The position numbers and the translations under genes are program-made. From NCBI RefSeq assembly GCF_000213175.1, contig NW_009799179.1, positions 6,991,981 through 7,055,980 of the forward strand: a stretch of DNA of 64,000 nt, written 5' to 3'. The stretch's first letter is position 1. Each line of letters opens with the position of its first letter. The notes beneath the pieces were generated by a model. That model saw only the letters and a program-made list of their open reading frames with translations. It was not told where the DNA came from and made no database searches. Positions 23,552-36,061 of this stretch are shown one piece after another. Origin of the DNA: Neurospora tetrasperma FGSC 2508. Lineage: Eukaryota; Ascomycota; Sordariomycetes; Sordariales; Sordariaceae.

Positions 23552-25589
23552 TCAAACCTCGAGGGTAACCTTCTGACCCTTGACGCGGCCGATGACTTGC
23601 TCAGGGGCATACTTGGGAATGACCTCATCGTCATGGAGCATCTCGAACTCCTCGGTGGCGTCACGACCCATGAAGTTCAGAAGAGCTTGAACACCACCGG
23701 GGTGTTCCTCAAGCCAGTTGGTGAGGTCAAGGACGACACCCTTGACGACAACCCAGAGGTCCTCCTTCTTGTTATGCTTGGCAACCTCCTCCATGGTGTA
23801 CTCCTTGTCGGGGATGGTGAAAGCCTTGGGATTTTCCTTTTTGGGGGCAGCGGCGGCAGTGTCCTTCTTAGGGGCCTCAGTGTTGGCAGTGGCCTGAGCA
23901 CCGGACTCACCGCCCCACTGGACGGAAATCTTGCCAGGCTGCGAGGGGTCGATGTGGAGAGCAATCTGACCAAGACGGGCAGCGCCAGCGTTGCCCTTGA
24001 GAGCCTCCTGGAAGAGGTAGTTGCTGGCAGAGTCACCAGCGACACGGCCGTAAACAACGCAGCCAAGGAGGGAAGAACCACCGAGACGGTTGGCACCGTG
24101 AACACCACCGGCAAGCTCACCGCAGGCGTAGAGACCCTCGAAGGGCTTCTGCTCAGAGTTGAGAACCTGGGCCTTGTCGTTGATCTCGATACCACCCATG
24201 GTGAAGTGGAGGACAGGCTCCATGATGGAGACGTGGAAGTCGTCGTTGATATCGACGGGCAAGTTATGGAAGAACTTCTTGCCCCAAGGATCCTTCTGCT
24301 TACCCTCAGCGATGGCGTTGTAGGTCTGGAAGGTCTTCTGGAGGTGCTCAGGAGTGCAACCGATCTCCTTGGCAAGCTCTTGGCCGGTCATCTTCTTCAT
24401 CAAACCACGACCAGAGTAGTGGCGGGTGTGGAAGTCAAGGGTCTTGGAAGCCTTGGAGTTGAGGATAAGGCGGACGGGGTACTTGCCCTTATCCTTCTCC
24501 TTGTGGATCATGCCGGAGACGTAGTCACGGTGGCCGAGCTCGTCGCAGAAGCGGTCACCATCGCCATTGAGGAGGAGACCACCCTCACCACGAAGGGCCT
24601 CAGCGGCGAGGAACTTCCACTTTGAGTTGGGGTCCTTGGGGTCGACGAGACCCGTAGGGTGGACCTGAACCTTGTCCATGTCGATGCCATTACCGCCAAT
24701 GGCCATGACCATCTTCTGGCCGTCGCCAGTGGCGTGGGTGCCGTTGGTGGTGGCAAGGCCGTAGACATCGGGGCGGTGTTTCTTCAGGAGGGAGTCCTCA
24801 GTGAAATCGGCGGCGTAGCCACCAGTGGCGAGGACGACGGGGCCATCAAGGGACTGGGTCTCGCCGTTGACCTCGTACTTGACACCGGTGACCTTGTTGC
24901 CCTCCTTGTTGAGGCTGGTAACGCGAGCCTTCTTGATGATCTGGACGCGCTCGGGCTCGGTCTCGGCAAGCTCCTCAAGGCGCTGCATGAGAGCATACGT
25001 GATGGCCATACCGGGGAACTTGGCATCGTGCCCACGGTGAGTACGGGGCTGGGAGTGACCGCTGGAGGCAGAGTTAGCCGTATTACTCTTGACAGAGCAT
25101 TCCGCATAAAGGGATTACCTACCCGAGACGGGAAACGAGAGTGAGGTCGAGCTTGAAGACATCCTGGAGCCACTCAACGGCGGCAGCGGACTTGTAGGTG
25201 AGGACTTTGATGAGGTCGGGCCTGGCCTTGTCACGGGCAGACTTAAGGGTATCATCGTAGAACTGCTTGACGGAGTCCTGGATGCCGAGCTCAACCTGTG
25301 TCCTGGTGAGGGCACCGTTGATGCCGGAAGTGGCCTTGGTCGAGTTGCCGCCGAAGAAACCCTGCTTGTCGAGGACAACGACGTTACCACCGGCGAGATA
25401 GATGGTGTGAGCAGCGCTCAGACCGGACACTGCATGAGAAACAAATTATCAACAAGATGTCCATGAACGACATGACACCGCCAGATGTCGAATGACGGAT
25501 GTCATGGCCCGCGCGCGGGGTAGGGCGCAGTGCTCAAGTGGGAATGTTAACTTACGGCCGCCGCCAACAACAATAACTCTAGGCGCCAT
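23552..25589 (-). CDS. osm1: Soluble FAD fumarate reductase fused to cytochrome b5 domain
   Basis: Exons 25589-25556, 25429-25123 and 25061-23552 give 616 residues. The N-terminus MAPRVIVVGGGLSGLSAAH is an FAD-binding Rossmann motif. The flavoprotein core follows, with SRLGGHSQPRTHRG, QVHPTGL, FTMGGIEI and ANRLGGSSLLGCVVYGR, as in yeast Frd1/Osm1, which reduce fumarate to succinate and reoxidise FADH2 in anaerobic or redox-stressed cells. After an Ala/Lys-rich linker (about residues 500-525) comes a cytochrome b5 domain with the heme-ligand motif EEHPGG and a second His in FEMLHDDEV. Yeast Frd1/Osm1 lack the b5 domain, so here electrons may arrive through heme. No strong targeting peptide precedes the FAD motif, so a cytosolic location is likely. 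The symbol is that of the yeast homologue. Confidence 0.92.
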
Positions 25590-27972
25590 TATGAATATGA
25601 TGTGTACCTCACAGGAAGACAAACAAACCTGAAGTGAATGAGGATGAAAGAGGGAAAGAGGGATACAGGTCAAGGTAGGTAGGTAAAAGAGAAGAGGTTT
25701 GCAAGCGACAGGAACGCAGGCCTGGTTATTATCTGGTTCGTTGTGAGGGAGCGTCGGTCGACCTGGGACCTTCCGAGCCACGGACACTACTACTAAGCAA
25801 CGAATGGAACAACCGGGGCCGGGTTGTGTTGGTTGGTATTCCTAACACCCTTATTCGTGAGCCGAGGTCGAGCGTGGGTGGGCTCTCAACGAAACGACAG
25901 GGGTTAGTACTGGTACCGGGAACAGTGCAAACACGGGCGACGTCCAGCGAGCAGCTGGCAGCGTGAGTGTCGCCCCATAACGGCATTATTGATCCTGTCA
26001 CTAATGGGGATCCCATCTCCATCTTTTCTTTAACGTGAGGAGTTACCTAGAGGTAGGTACTACTCCTCTCCTCTTTCTAATCTACGTGAGCCAGACAATA
26101 TCCGAAACAATGTGAAAAGCTGTCACGACATTTTCGCTCTGTTTCCCCACGGCACACTGGCATCCGTCGCCAGCTCAAGCGACACAGAGGAGCCGTTGAT
26201 CGAGAACATTGTTGAGACAAAGGAAGAACAAGAGATGACGGCTCATAGCATCATGACATCCAAGGGCCTTGTGTGCTTGTGTACTTTGGATCTCGCTGCC
26301 GGTTTCTAGCCGAGGACAAAGTGAGTGGACGTGGTGGACTGCGCGCAACTGGCCGTCCAGCAAATGTACCGAGGCTTGCTGACAAAGAGACCCCAAAGCG
26401 GACAACTACTGTAAGGAATAGGCAAATAACATCACGCAGCAAACAGGTACAGACCTCTCACCCACTGTGGGGTTCAAGATGCAAAACAGGAGGCTCCAGG
26501 CAACTCTCACTCCTGTTGAGATGTATCGAGGCTCTTCATCGAAGTTATGTGAAATTGCTTTCGGAGAGAAGCTTCTTTTTTTCTTTGACTGAAATCTGCC
26601 CAAGCTGATGCACACGATGCCACGATGTCCAGAATTCGCCCACTGGGTTTCCATTTTCACTCACCCACACATCTTGGCAAAATGCCAAGCTGCTAGCTAT
26701 GTACATGGTACACTTGGTTCGCAACCCGCAGTGTGTAGAAATCGCCTTTGGTTACCTGGTTGATCCTCGCTCTCTCCCCGTTCTCTCATTCCCCAATGGA
26801 ACCGGCCTAATCCCCCCGCCCATCCGGGCTTTAAACCCCCAGGATTCCCCACAGAGTCACGAGCCGGCCAAGCGGCCCAAGCCAGATCATAGCTCCCCAC
26901 CTCCCCCCAATCAACGAACGCGGGCGGTTGCCGCTTCTCGTGTGTGTGACGGTTGGAGGTGCCCACTCTTTGAAGGCATGTGAAATTCGGCGCAACGTCG
27001 CAACCAAAACCCCAGCATTCTCGAGATTCCGCACCAATGAACCATTATGGAAAGCTTGGTTGGCTCAATGCTTCGTCTCCAAACGGAAAGCTGTACACTA
27101 GTGTCCACTACCAAGAACAGGATCATCAGATGCGAACAAATGCATCTCGCAACCTGTGCAGACATTGAACCGAACTCTGAGATCGGTCAGGGCAGCATCT
27201 CCGGGTCCCTGATACATGACCCTGGCTGCCATGCTCGGTTCAGCCATCAAGGCTTGTCAGATGATGAAACGTCCAATGTCTGGCTCCAGGTCGGGCAACA
27301 TAGGGCCGGTGTCGTCCTGTTGACTCTCTGTGCTTTCCCGTGGCATGTGATATTCTCCGGTTTTGAAACTAACAGTGTGATCGGTAGATCTATGCTCTGT
27401 TGACGATCCGGATGTTGGGTGCTGTTTACGAATGCCCAGCTGTCACGAAACAAACTGTAGTCTGATGAGTGAGCATATGTTCTACCTGTTGCGTGTTGTA
27501 TACAGCCTGCGCACCGCCCAATGTCAATGTTGTAGCAACCTGTCCCGCCTATATGGGCTTTAAATCAACTTCACGGTGGACCCAAAATATGTCAGGCAAC
27601 GCAATTTCTAACCGAGCCATACCAACGTGACCTAACACATTTCCAACACTTGTGGAATTGATCATATTAGGTAGTTAGGATACTTGATCAACTTCGGTTC
27701 AAAGTCCGCGGACATCATGAAATGTGAAGTACACAATGGCAGCGCCGCAATCACTTACTTATGATTGACTGCTTCCCCGCCCCAGTTCGCACGTACGTCA
27801 TCGCCGACATCCTATCCAATGGCTCGCTCGCTACTATTCGTTTCGCTTTCTGCCACAACGTGGGATGCGATACGTACGCCTAGTGTACATCTCTGTGCAG
27901 GTGATCGAACACCGTCGGATCGTACCATAGAGAAGAGACCTCAGCACTCGAGTTTTGATTAGTGTGACAGCT
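25590..27972. other. Divergent intergenic region (fumarate reductase / fasciclin gene)
   Basis: About 2.4 kb of upstream DNA shared by the two divergent genes. It includes a TACCTAGAGGTAGGTACTAC motif at about 26044-26063. No coding exons are supported. Confidence 0.55.
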
Positions 27973-28935
27973 ATGCGATTCACTCCTTACATCGTCCTTG
28001 CGCCAACTGCAGCAGTCGCCTTCGCTCAACTCTTTGATCCTCTGCATCGAACCGCTTCTGATATCAAGCAACAAGCACAGTCGCAGTCGGTCAACCACGC
28101 GCAAATACCACTCGCAAAGCCTGCCGGAGGACTCGGCCCAGCCATGCCGCCTTCCGGAGCGCCCCAAGCAGACGGCCCCGCGAACGCAGGGGGTGGCAGC
28201 TCTGTCATGCTTTCGGATGTTATGGGTCGAGATAAGAGCATAAATCTTTTTGCAGGGTGAGTCGCCTTCCTTGTCTTTAATTGAAAAAAGCGCTGTCGAC
28301 TCTGGTCGTCCGAGGACTAGCTGACATTTCAAAACATGATAGATTCCTTAGGGGCATCGAGTCTCCATCGCAGCGTCTAGACGATCCGGCCAGGAATACG
28401 ACTGTCCTCGCGCCCCTCAACTCGGCGATAGAAAACCTTCCACGGAAGCCATGGGAAGACCCGAGAGACTACAGCGCTTTGGGCGCAAATGCATATGAAG
28501 GCGACGATGGACAGGGGAGAGCGCAGCGCAACCTGCGCAGGTTTGTCGAGGCTCATTTGATTCCAACCAGCCCATGGCCGGCGGGGGAGAAGATCAAGCC
28601 GGTGAGCGGTGATACGGAGGTCTGGTGGGAGGAGAAAGACGGTGTGAAACGTGTAAGAGGACATAAAAGAAACCACAGCACAGCCTCCTCGACCTCATAT
28701 GGTTATACTGACACTATGGTCACCGCAGATCCAACCTGGAGACATCGAGGTTCTTAGTGTAGGTAGCAGTGTCGTCAATGGCGAAGTGGTAAGTTCACTC
28801 GGTTCATTATCTTGCGTCCACTGCTATTGTCCTCACTGGGCATTTTCTTGCCCGGAGTTTGTTTGTCGCGGAAATACTGACCTTGAGACTTGGATCGGAC
28901 AGTGGATCTTGAAAGGCGTTCGGAATGCCTCCTGA
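27973..28935 (+). CDS. Small secreted fasciclin-like (FAS1) domain protein
   Basis: Four exons (27973-28256, 28343-28652, 28729-28788, 28903-28935) join in phase to 228 residues; the last exon is only 11 codons. The ATG at 27973 is preferred over an upstream alternative because it begins directly with a signal peptide (MRFTPYIVLAPTAAVAFAQ). A Gln/Pro/Gly-rich segment follows. Then the FAS1-like part: DKSINLFAG, SQRLDDPARNTTVLAPLNSA (the conserved 'T-V-L-A-P-N-A' strand), LRRFVEAHLIP (the H1/H2-type motif) and a terminal GDIEVLSVGSSVVNGEVWIL. FAS1 domains mediate cell-surface or matrix adhesion. Fungal members of this small single-domain type are poorly characterised, so the role is inferred only. 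The next gene downstream, Sin3, is on the same strand 1.3 kb away. Confidence 0.82.
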
Positions 28936-30245
28936 AAGGAGTTGACGACGGAGGTTAGGACGAGGGAAGCTTTCGGGTCTGAATCAGAGCATGGTACTGA
29001 ACCCTGGAATATCATCAACGGGTGGGAAGTCTGATGATGAAATTGACTCGGTCACATAGCAAGCAATGAATATCTTGGTTTTCAGTGATAATATGGACAA
29101 CAACTGAACAGGAGGACATCAGGTTTTTGCGATAAAGCTCGCGATAACGAGGTATCGGAGTGGATGCTTGTGGATTTTAGTGCAGTCCGGCTGTCTGAGA
29201 ACTGATGCCTCTGCTGGTCACCCTAACGGTTATGGTAGGCGGTAGCCGCTGGCAAGTCTTCGAACAGGACCCACCGCATATGACAGGAATGATGATGACA
29301 CCGCACGTTGACGGCGCTGAAATCGGCCCAAACGACGTCCATGCGGTAGAACACGAGCCTGAATAACAAATTGATTTTTTTCTGAGCTTTCTGCGTGATG
29401 GACTTCGAACTTGGTCAACCGTTTGGCCTCGTAAAGAGATATCCGATTCAAACAGCCAAATCCCGTCACCGGTTCTTGAAATGCGCGCCTTGTGTCATAT
29501 TCGGGCTCTATCGGCGATAAAATAGATACGTAAGGGGTGAGTACGGACGATAAGAAGCCTTGGTGGGTCAGGAGTAGCAGAAGAGTGAATTTCCTGGGTT
29601 TTGATTTGCTGGAATCAGGCTTCGCGACATTTTGCCGCCTTATCGCTATCAGTTGGAAAGGCGGAAAGAGATCTGCGCCCCGGTTGCCGGTCTTGCGACA
29701 CAACACTGCTTGCTACGTTTGATTTCCGACATCTACTTGGTCGCTAAAATCCTCTACTGAACCAAGCCCTGGTTGTCGACAGCCGTACCAAAATCCAAGT
29801 TCAGTCGGGATCCTCTTGAGCATTCGAAATCCAGAGGGCATTTGTCCATCGATGGTCGCAGAGAGGTTCTATGACACCTGTCGCAGCTGTACGCGCCAAG
29901 CTCCTTCCCCCCCTTCTTCGTGTTCTTCCAGCCCAGCTTTTGCCCTGCCCTGCCTGGTCCCCTGACAGAGCTCCTAGGGCTCCCGCCTCGCCGAACTAGG
30001 TGAGGCCGATGTCAGGCAAGCAACGAAGCGCCTGCCGCAGCGCACTCCCGCTTCTAAGCCTTGCCATCCTTTCACCACCTTTGACTTCATCACGCAACCA
30101 AACCTTGCTCCTCTCCAAACCCCCCACCAGCGCTCCGGTCACATTCAGCTCATTCCTGCATCACCCCTAACAAATACTTGCATCTCGCGTCGTTGGCATT
30201 GCAACTGACGCCGATCCCCCAGAGCCTTCGAACAGTCCAACCACG
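28936..30245. other. Intergenic region upstream of sin3
   Basis: About 1.3 kb. The last 300 bases are pyrimidine-rich with C/T runs, as is usual for promoters and leaders in this genome. A 159-codon minus-strand open frame (29706-29230) shows no motifs and is not called. Confidence 0.55.
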
Positions 30246-33200
30246 ATGAACTCCCAGCCCCAGCCTCTGCATGGCGGTGGCCCCTTTGATCGCGACCGTG
30301 ACCGCGAACTCGAGGAGCAAAGACATCGCGCCATTCAACAGGAAGAACTAGCACGACGAGAGAGGGACCGCGAACAGACCCGCGAACGCGAGCGAGAACG
30401 TGAGCGCGACGACGCCGAACGTCAGCACCGGGAACCCTATCAACCCGCCACCACCCCTCACCATAGCAGTGCTGGCTCGATCCCCATCCACCAACCGGTC
30501 GCCTCCAGAGTTGCAACTACCATTCACAGCCCCGGCGGCTTACTTGCCAATCACGGAGGCTCTGCTCCTTCCATGCCCATTGGCGCACCAACGGGACCTG
30601 CTCCCGCTTTCGGCCCGCAACTACAACATGAATCCGGTCGGCCTCCTCCACACGGCGGGCCTGGCGCTGCGCCGACAACCCAACATCAAATGTTCGCCCC
30701 AATGTCTCACGGCCCCGGCGGCCCAAATAATTCTTTAGGAGGGTCGGGCGGACCGACGTCTCTCTTTGGCGGTCCTCTCCAGCAGGAGAACGGTCGGGGG
30801 TTACAGCAGGACGGTGTGCGTGGCATGCAACAATTGCCCTTTGGCTCCAACATGGGCGCTGGCCACCCCATGCCTTCTGGCCCCAGTGGAATGCCCCAAG
30901 GTCAACAGCCGATTCTTAACGTACGTAAAATCATCTGGTTGGTCGGCAGGGTGCGAATCCATTTGCCAGTGAATGCTAACGGTATTCTCAACACAGGACG
31001 CTTTGAGCTATCTCGATCAGGTCAAGGTCCAGTTTCATGAGCAACCAGATGTATACAACAAGTTCTTGGACATCATGAAGGATTTCAAGAGCCAAACGTA
31101 TGTTGGCCCTCCGTGTTCGACAGTCTCCTCTAGAAGCAGGCTAACCGGAAGCAGCATAAACACTCCTGGAGTTATCACAAGAGTTTCCGAGCTATTCGCG
31201 GGCCATCCAAACCTAATCCAGGGCTTCAATACATTCCTGCCACCCGGCTACCGCATCGAGTGCGGTTTGGAGAACAACCCGAACAGTATTCGCGTTACGA
31301 CACCTCAAGGCTCCACCTCGTTCTCGATCGGTGGAAGTCGCGCGCCACAACTCGAACCTGCACAACCAACATCAGGTCCCGGTCAGGCCTTCCTAAGTGC
31401 ACGACCAGGGAATTGGCCGCCATCTACTGTGCAGCACAGCATTGAGAGCCCCGAGGTGGCGTATAGCGTGCCTGCACAAAATGGCCCTGCTGGATTTTCT
31501 GGACCTAACCAGAATGCACCCTTCGAGAATACCAGTCCGGTTCAGCAGAGATCCGTCCCAGCCGGCCAGAACGGGGCTGCTGGCACCCATGCTGGGCCAG
31601 CGCCTAGAAATGCGCACACGCCTACACCAACGGTGGCCGGCCAGCCCAACTCAAACGGCAGCGTGGCTCATCAAGCAATCATTGAAAAACGGGGGCCAGT
31701 TGAGTTTAATCATGCAATTAGCTATGTTAACAAGATCAAAGTGAGTGCATTCCCGTTGGCCAGCAGCGACATAAGTGGGAGCGGTTTTCGTGGCAAGGAT
31801 GGGGCTGGGAAGTACTTGTGGAGACTTGATCGTCTGAACTTGACATGGAACTTGAGTACGGACTCAAACTGACTCTTTTCAAGAACCGTTTCCAGGACAA
31901 ACCCGAAATCTATAAGCAATTCCTCGAAATCCTGCAAACCTACCAGCGCGAACAAAAACCTATTCAAGACGTCTACTCTCAAGTGACCACTCTGTTTCAC
32001 GCGGCGCCCGACCTGCTCGAAGATTTTAAGCAATTTCTTCCCGAATCGGCCGCGCAAACGCGACCGGCCGGCCAGCAGCGCCCGGAAGACAGCGCGGCGA
32101 TGGCTGTCACGACGCCAACTCCTCAACCAGGCCTTCCTGTTCGTGATCAACAGCCTAAAATGCCACCGGTCGGCAACTTTGCGCCTCCGCCGAGCGCCAG
32201 CAAGGAGAGCAAGAAGCGTGCCCGTGTGGAGAAGGCCGTTCCCACTACCGCACCTCCTGCATCCGAGCAGCCGCCCGTCTCGAGTTTGCGGTCAACCATT
32301 CAGCCAGCGGCACCCACCAACAAGCGAGCCAAATTATCACACAAGCCCGTCGTCGGCGATGGCAACTTTATCGAACCTACTTTAACTCCTGTCATGCCGG
32401 AACCGCTTGGTCCGATCCCGCTTTCGACCTCCGGCCAAGATGATGTACAATTCTTCGAGAGGGTCAAGAAGCATATCGGCAACAGGACCGCGATGGGCGA
32501 GTTTATGAAACTCATCAACCTGTGGAATCTTGACCTGATCGAGAAGGACGTGTTGATCTACAAGGCAAATCACTTCATGGGTGGCAACCCCGAATTGCTG
32601 AATACCCTCAGGAACATGCTAAGGCACACCGGCACGGAAGAGGTAGTTGAGAACCGCCCTGAACCACCGCCAGGCAAGGTTTCTTTGAGCAACTGCCGCG
32701 GTTTCGGTCCCAGCTATCGCCTTCTTCCTAGGCGGGTAAGTGCCTTTTCGTAAAATAGCACTATTTCTTTTCTGGCGCGCTAACTATCATGGGATTACAG
32801 GAACGTCTCCGTCCTTGTAGCGGTCGCGACGAACTGTGCAATTCGGTACTCAACGATGGTTGGGCCTCACATCCGACGTGGGCTTCGGAAGACTCGGGCT
32901 TCGTTGCGCATCGCAAGAACGGTTACGAAGAGGGACTCCATCGTATCGAAGAGGAGCGTCATGACTACGACTTCTACATCGAAGCCAACCAAAAGTGCAT
33001 CCAGCTCCTGGAGCCGATCGCCCAACAAATGCTTACGCTTACCCCCGCGGAGCGAGCACACTTCAAGATGCCTGCAGGTCTTGGTGGGCAGAGTACTTCG
33101 ATCTACAAGCGAGTGTTGAAGAAGATCTACGGGCCAGAGAAGGGCTGTGAAGTCGCCAACGAAATGTTTAAGAACCCTTTCGCTGTTGTGCCCATCGTGA

Positions 33201-35179
33201 TGGCTCGTCTCAAACAAAAAGATGAAGAGTGGAGGTTCACCCAGGTACGCATCACCATTCCCCTGACCTATGATTCGCTGTTACTATGTGTTTGCTAACC
33301 CAATAAATAGCGCGAATGGGAGAAAGTTTGGCAGAGCCAAACCGAAACGATGCATCTCAAGAGCCTGGACCACATGGGTATTCAGGTGAAGACGAACGAC
33401 AAACGCAATCTTTCCGCAAAGCATCTGGTCGACGTTATCAAGACCAAGCATGAAGAACAACGCCGACTGCGAACGACCAAAACAAAGATACCTCGTTACC
33501 AATTCCTGTATGGGTTCCAAGATCAGGATCTTCTCCTTGACCTCCTTCGTTTCATGGTCATTTATGCGAATGTGGGTGGCCAGCACAACGCTCTGGAGAG
33601 GAGACGTATATTGGAGTTCTTTGAAACGTTCATCCCGGCATTCTTTGACCTTCCAGAAGAAAAGGTACAAGAAAGACTTGCTGATATCGACCAAGATTCT
33701 GGAGAAGAGGATGAAGAAGACTCGGCGCCCGCTGAGCTCACCAATGGCAGGACGCGACGCGGTAAAAAATCCGACCTACTTCGCGGCGTCCTTGATCCGG
33801 GCCGTAATGGTAGTCGTAGCCGGGGCCAAAAGGAAGATAGCGCAGCAACAGGAAGCAAGGAGACGACACCGGATGTCGGGTCTGCTAATGAGGAGGAGAT
33901 GCCCGATGCGCCAGATGATCGGGCTGTCCCGGAGGTCTCGAATGACCGCTGGTTGCCCACGATTGGTCCCATCGTCTTGGAGAACACCAAGGATGGCAAG
34001 CCTGATGGACTTGTCGATGTCGATGGTGAACTGAAGGCGGATGCACCCTTTGTTCGTGCCTGGTACAACTTCTACTGCAACCAGAACATGTATGTGTTCT
34101 TCACTGTTTTCCAGACGCTGTACAAGCGCCTCGAGGAGGTCAAGGCCAGCAAAGACAGCGTCCTTGAGGAGATCCGCCGGGAGACTGCTGTTAAGCCCGC
34201 AAAGATCCTTGGCATGGTCAACCCAGGCCTACACTACTTCGACGACAAGAACCCGGAGACATTCTGGCCTCGTACCGTCGAGCTGATTGAAGATTTCATC
34301 AACGGCGAGATTGACGAGAGCCGGTATCAAGACGTGCTCCGGCACTACTATCTTCGCAAGGGATGGACAATTTACACGATCCAAGATCTGCTCAAGACAC
34401 TTTGTCGCATTGGTCTTGCCTGCAACAACCCAGACGCCAAGGGCGAGAAGACCAAGGAGCTCGTTAGGGCATACCTGGAGAGTCGTCAGCAGGAGACTAC
34501 CAGCTTCCAGAACGAGATCAGTGCTCGTAAATTTGCGGAGAAGTGCATCAAAGATGCCGATATGTTCGTCATCAGCTGGGTAAGTATCTATTGAGAGAAA
34601 GTTGAATGTAACAAAATACTAATCTGTCATCAGTATCCGGGCAAGAAGGAAGCTTCCGTGCGCTGGCTGAAAAAGGAAGACACCACCTTCTACATGGACG
34701 AGATGGAGCGCATCCAGCAATGGCAGTACTATATCTCTTCTTACATGCGTCAAGAGCCCACGGAAGGAGTAGATAAAAAGCAACTCCAAAGGGTATTCCT
34801 CTCCCGCAACCACGCCGCGGCGACAGAGGGTATCTCCGAAGATGATTATAAACCCAAGCCACTTGCATATGACGAGGGCCTGGTGATTAGGATTTGCCTC
34901 AATTCGTCCAAGATGGTGTTTGAAAAATTCACTTCGGAATGGTTCGTCTACAACACCACCACCTTCGACTCGGAAGAGGACAAGGTTTTCCACGAGGAGA
35001 AGCAGGCGTTCCAGAGAGAGCTGCGTGATGAACGCCTCAAGGAGAAGTTTGTGACAAATAACTCCTGGATGAAGGGCCTGAGCCATGAGGAAGTCCAGGC
35101 AGCCAAGGACGAGTTTCAGAGGTGGAAAGAGGGAGGCATCGGTATGGTCGAGTCGCAGCAGCAGCCGCCCCCACAATAG
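30246..35179 (+). CDS. sin3: Sin3-type transcriptional corepressor scaffold
   Basis: Seven exons (30246-30920, 30997-31097, 31155-31740, 31884-32735, 32801-33244, 33311-34579, 34634-35179) join in phase to 1490 residues. The N-terminal 225 residues are Arg/Glu- and Pro/Gly-rich. PAH1 (about 226-292) contains [23 protein letters not shown]2 (about 441-511) contains [23 protein letters not shown]3 (about 640-710) contains [20 protein letters not shown]. The Sin3 family domain follows, beginning [20 protein letters not shown], then the histone-deacetylase-interacting region (KRVLKKIYG and following) and the conserved C-terminal part. Sin3 is the scaffold of the Rpd3 histone deacetylase complexes; its PAH domains dock DNA-binding repressors. 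An acidic, Ser-rich insert with [10 protein letters not shown] lies near the middle of exon 6. Assignment is firm. Confidence 0.96.
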
Positions 35180-36061
35180 CCACAAGCCCCACCGTGGTAT
35201 TGCGGTCATGGGCGGCGTCCTTGAGAACGAAGGGATAGGGTGAGTGACGGATGCTCATGTGACGGGCCTCAGCGTTTCATCTCCTTTCGGCAGCAGTAGT
35301 ACGCTCTGGGTTGCAGCGTTGGATGTTGGTTCAGATAATTTGGTGATGGAATTTATCAGGGAGTTGAGGGAAGCGGTACGATTTGCTTTAGTCGTGGCTT
35401 TTGTTTTATTTCCGTTCAGCCTAGGCGAAGGACCGTGTGGGTATCAACAGAACAGAACAGGCCTAGGTTGATTATGAAATTTGAATCCAACTCGATATTA
35501 CAGAATGAGATATAGACAAGGAAGCATACTGAGAAGGGGGGAAGAGCAAAGGAAGGGGTGGGTCTCGAGAGGACCAAGTGTAGTAAAGGGGACTCTCCGC
35601 GTAGGTACAGGCTTCTCATTACTAGAGGCTGTCCCTTGACGAGGGGTCAAACCCGCTATCAACGGGAATTATTTGATCACATTCTGTCAATCAAATATAG
35701 TTGTGTCTTTCACGTTAACGCTAGTCATCTCGGTATTTGTGCTGCAGAATACTGACTGTAAGGTCCCGACAGTCTAGTTTGCGTAGTACCCCCTTTCGAC
35801 TGCGTACGGGTAAGTATGAAAGCTCGGACCACGTAGGTACTTCGATGGTCATACTTGGCAGGCACATTACTTGTAACCACCACCACTCACTTCTTCCTTA
35901 GCTCACGCAAGCTCCAAACCAAACGTTCTTCCTCTTCTTCTTGCTTTCCAGTTTGGCGGCTTTAGGTTGGGATCACAGTACCAATTAGCCGCATGGAAGA
36001 GTCGTAAACCACTCGCCTCATTGTTTTCTTCTTCTTTGCCGGTCAACCCCCATCCCCCGTC
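35180..36061. other. Intergenic region downstream of sin3
   Basis: About 0.9 kb. It holds the sin3 3' flank and the upstream region of the next plus-strand gene, with a pyrimidine-rich stretch at 35880-36060. No gene was seen. Confidence 0.6.

Noticed and set aside
23240-24625. 461-codon plus-strand frame opposite the fumarate reductase.
   Set aside because: It is the antisense shadow of a strongly codon-biased gene, whose C-rich third positions remove stops on the other strand.
29230-29706. 159-codon minus-strand frame upstream of sin3.
   Set aside because: Composition is random-looking and no domain is seen.
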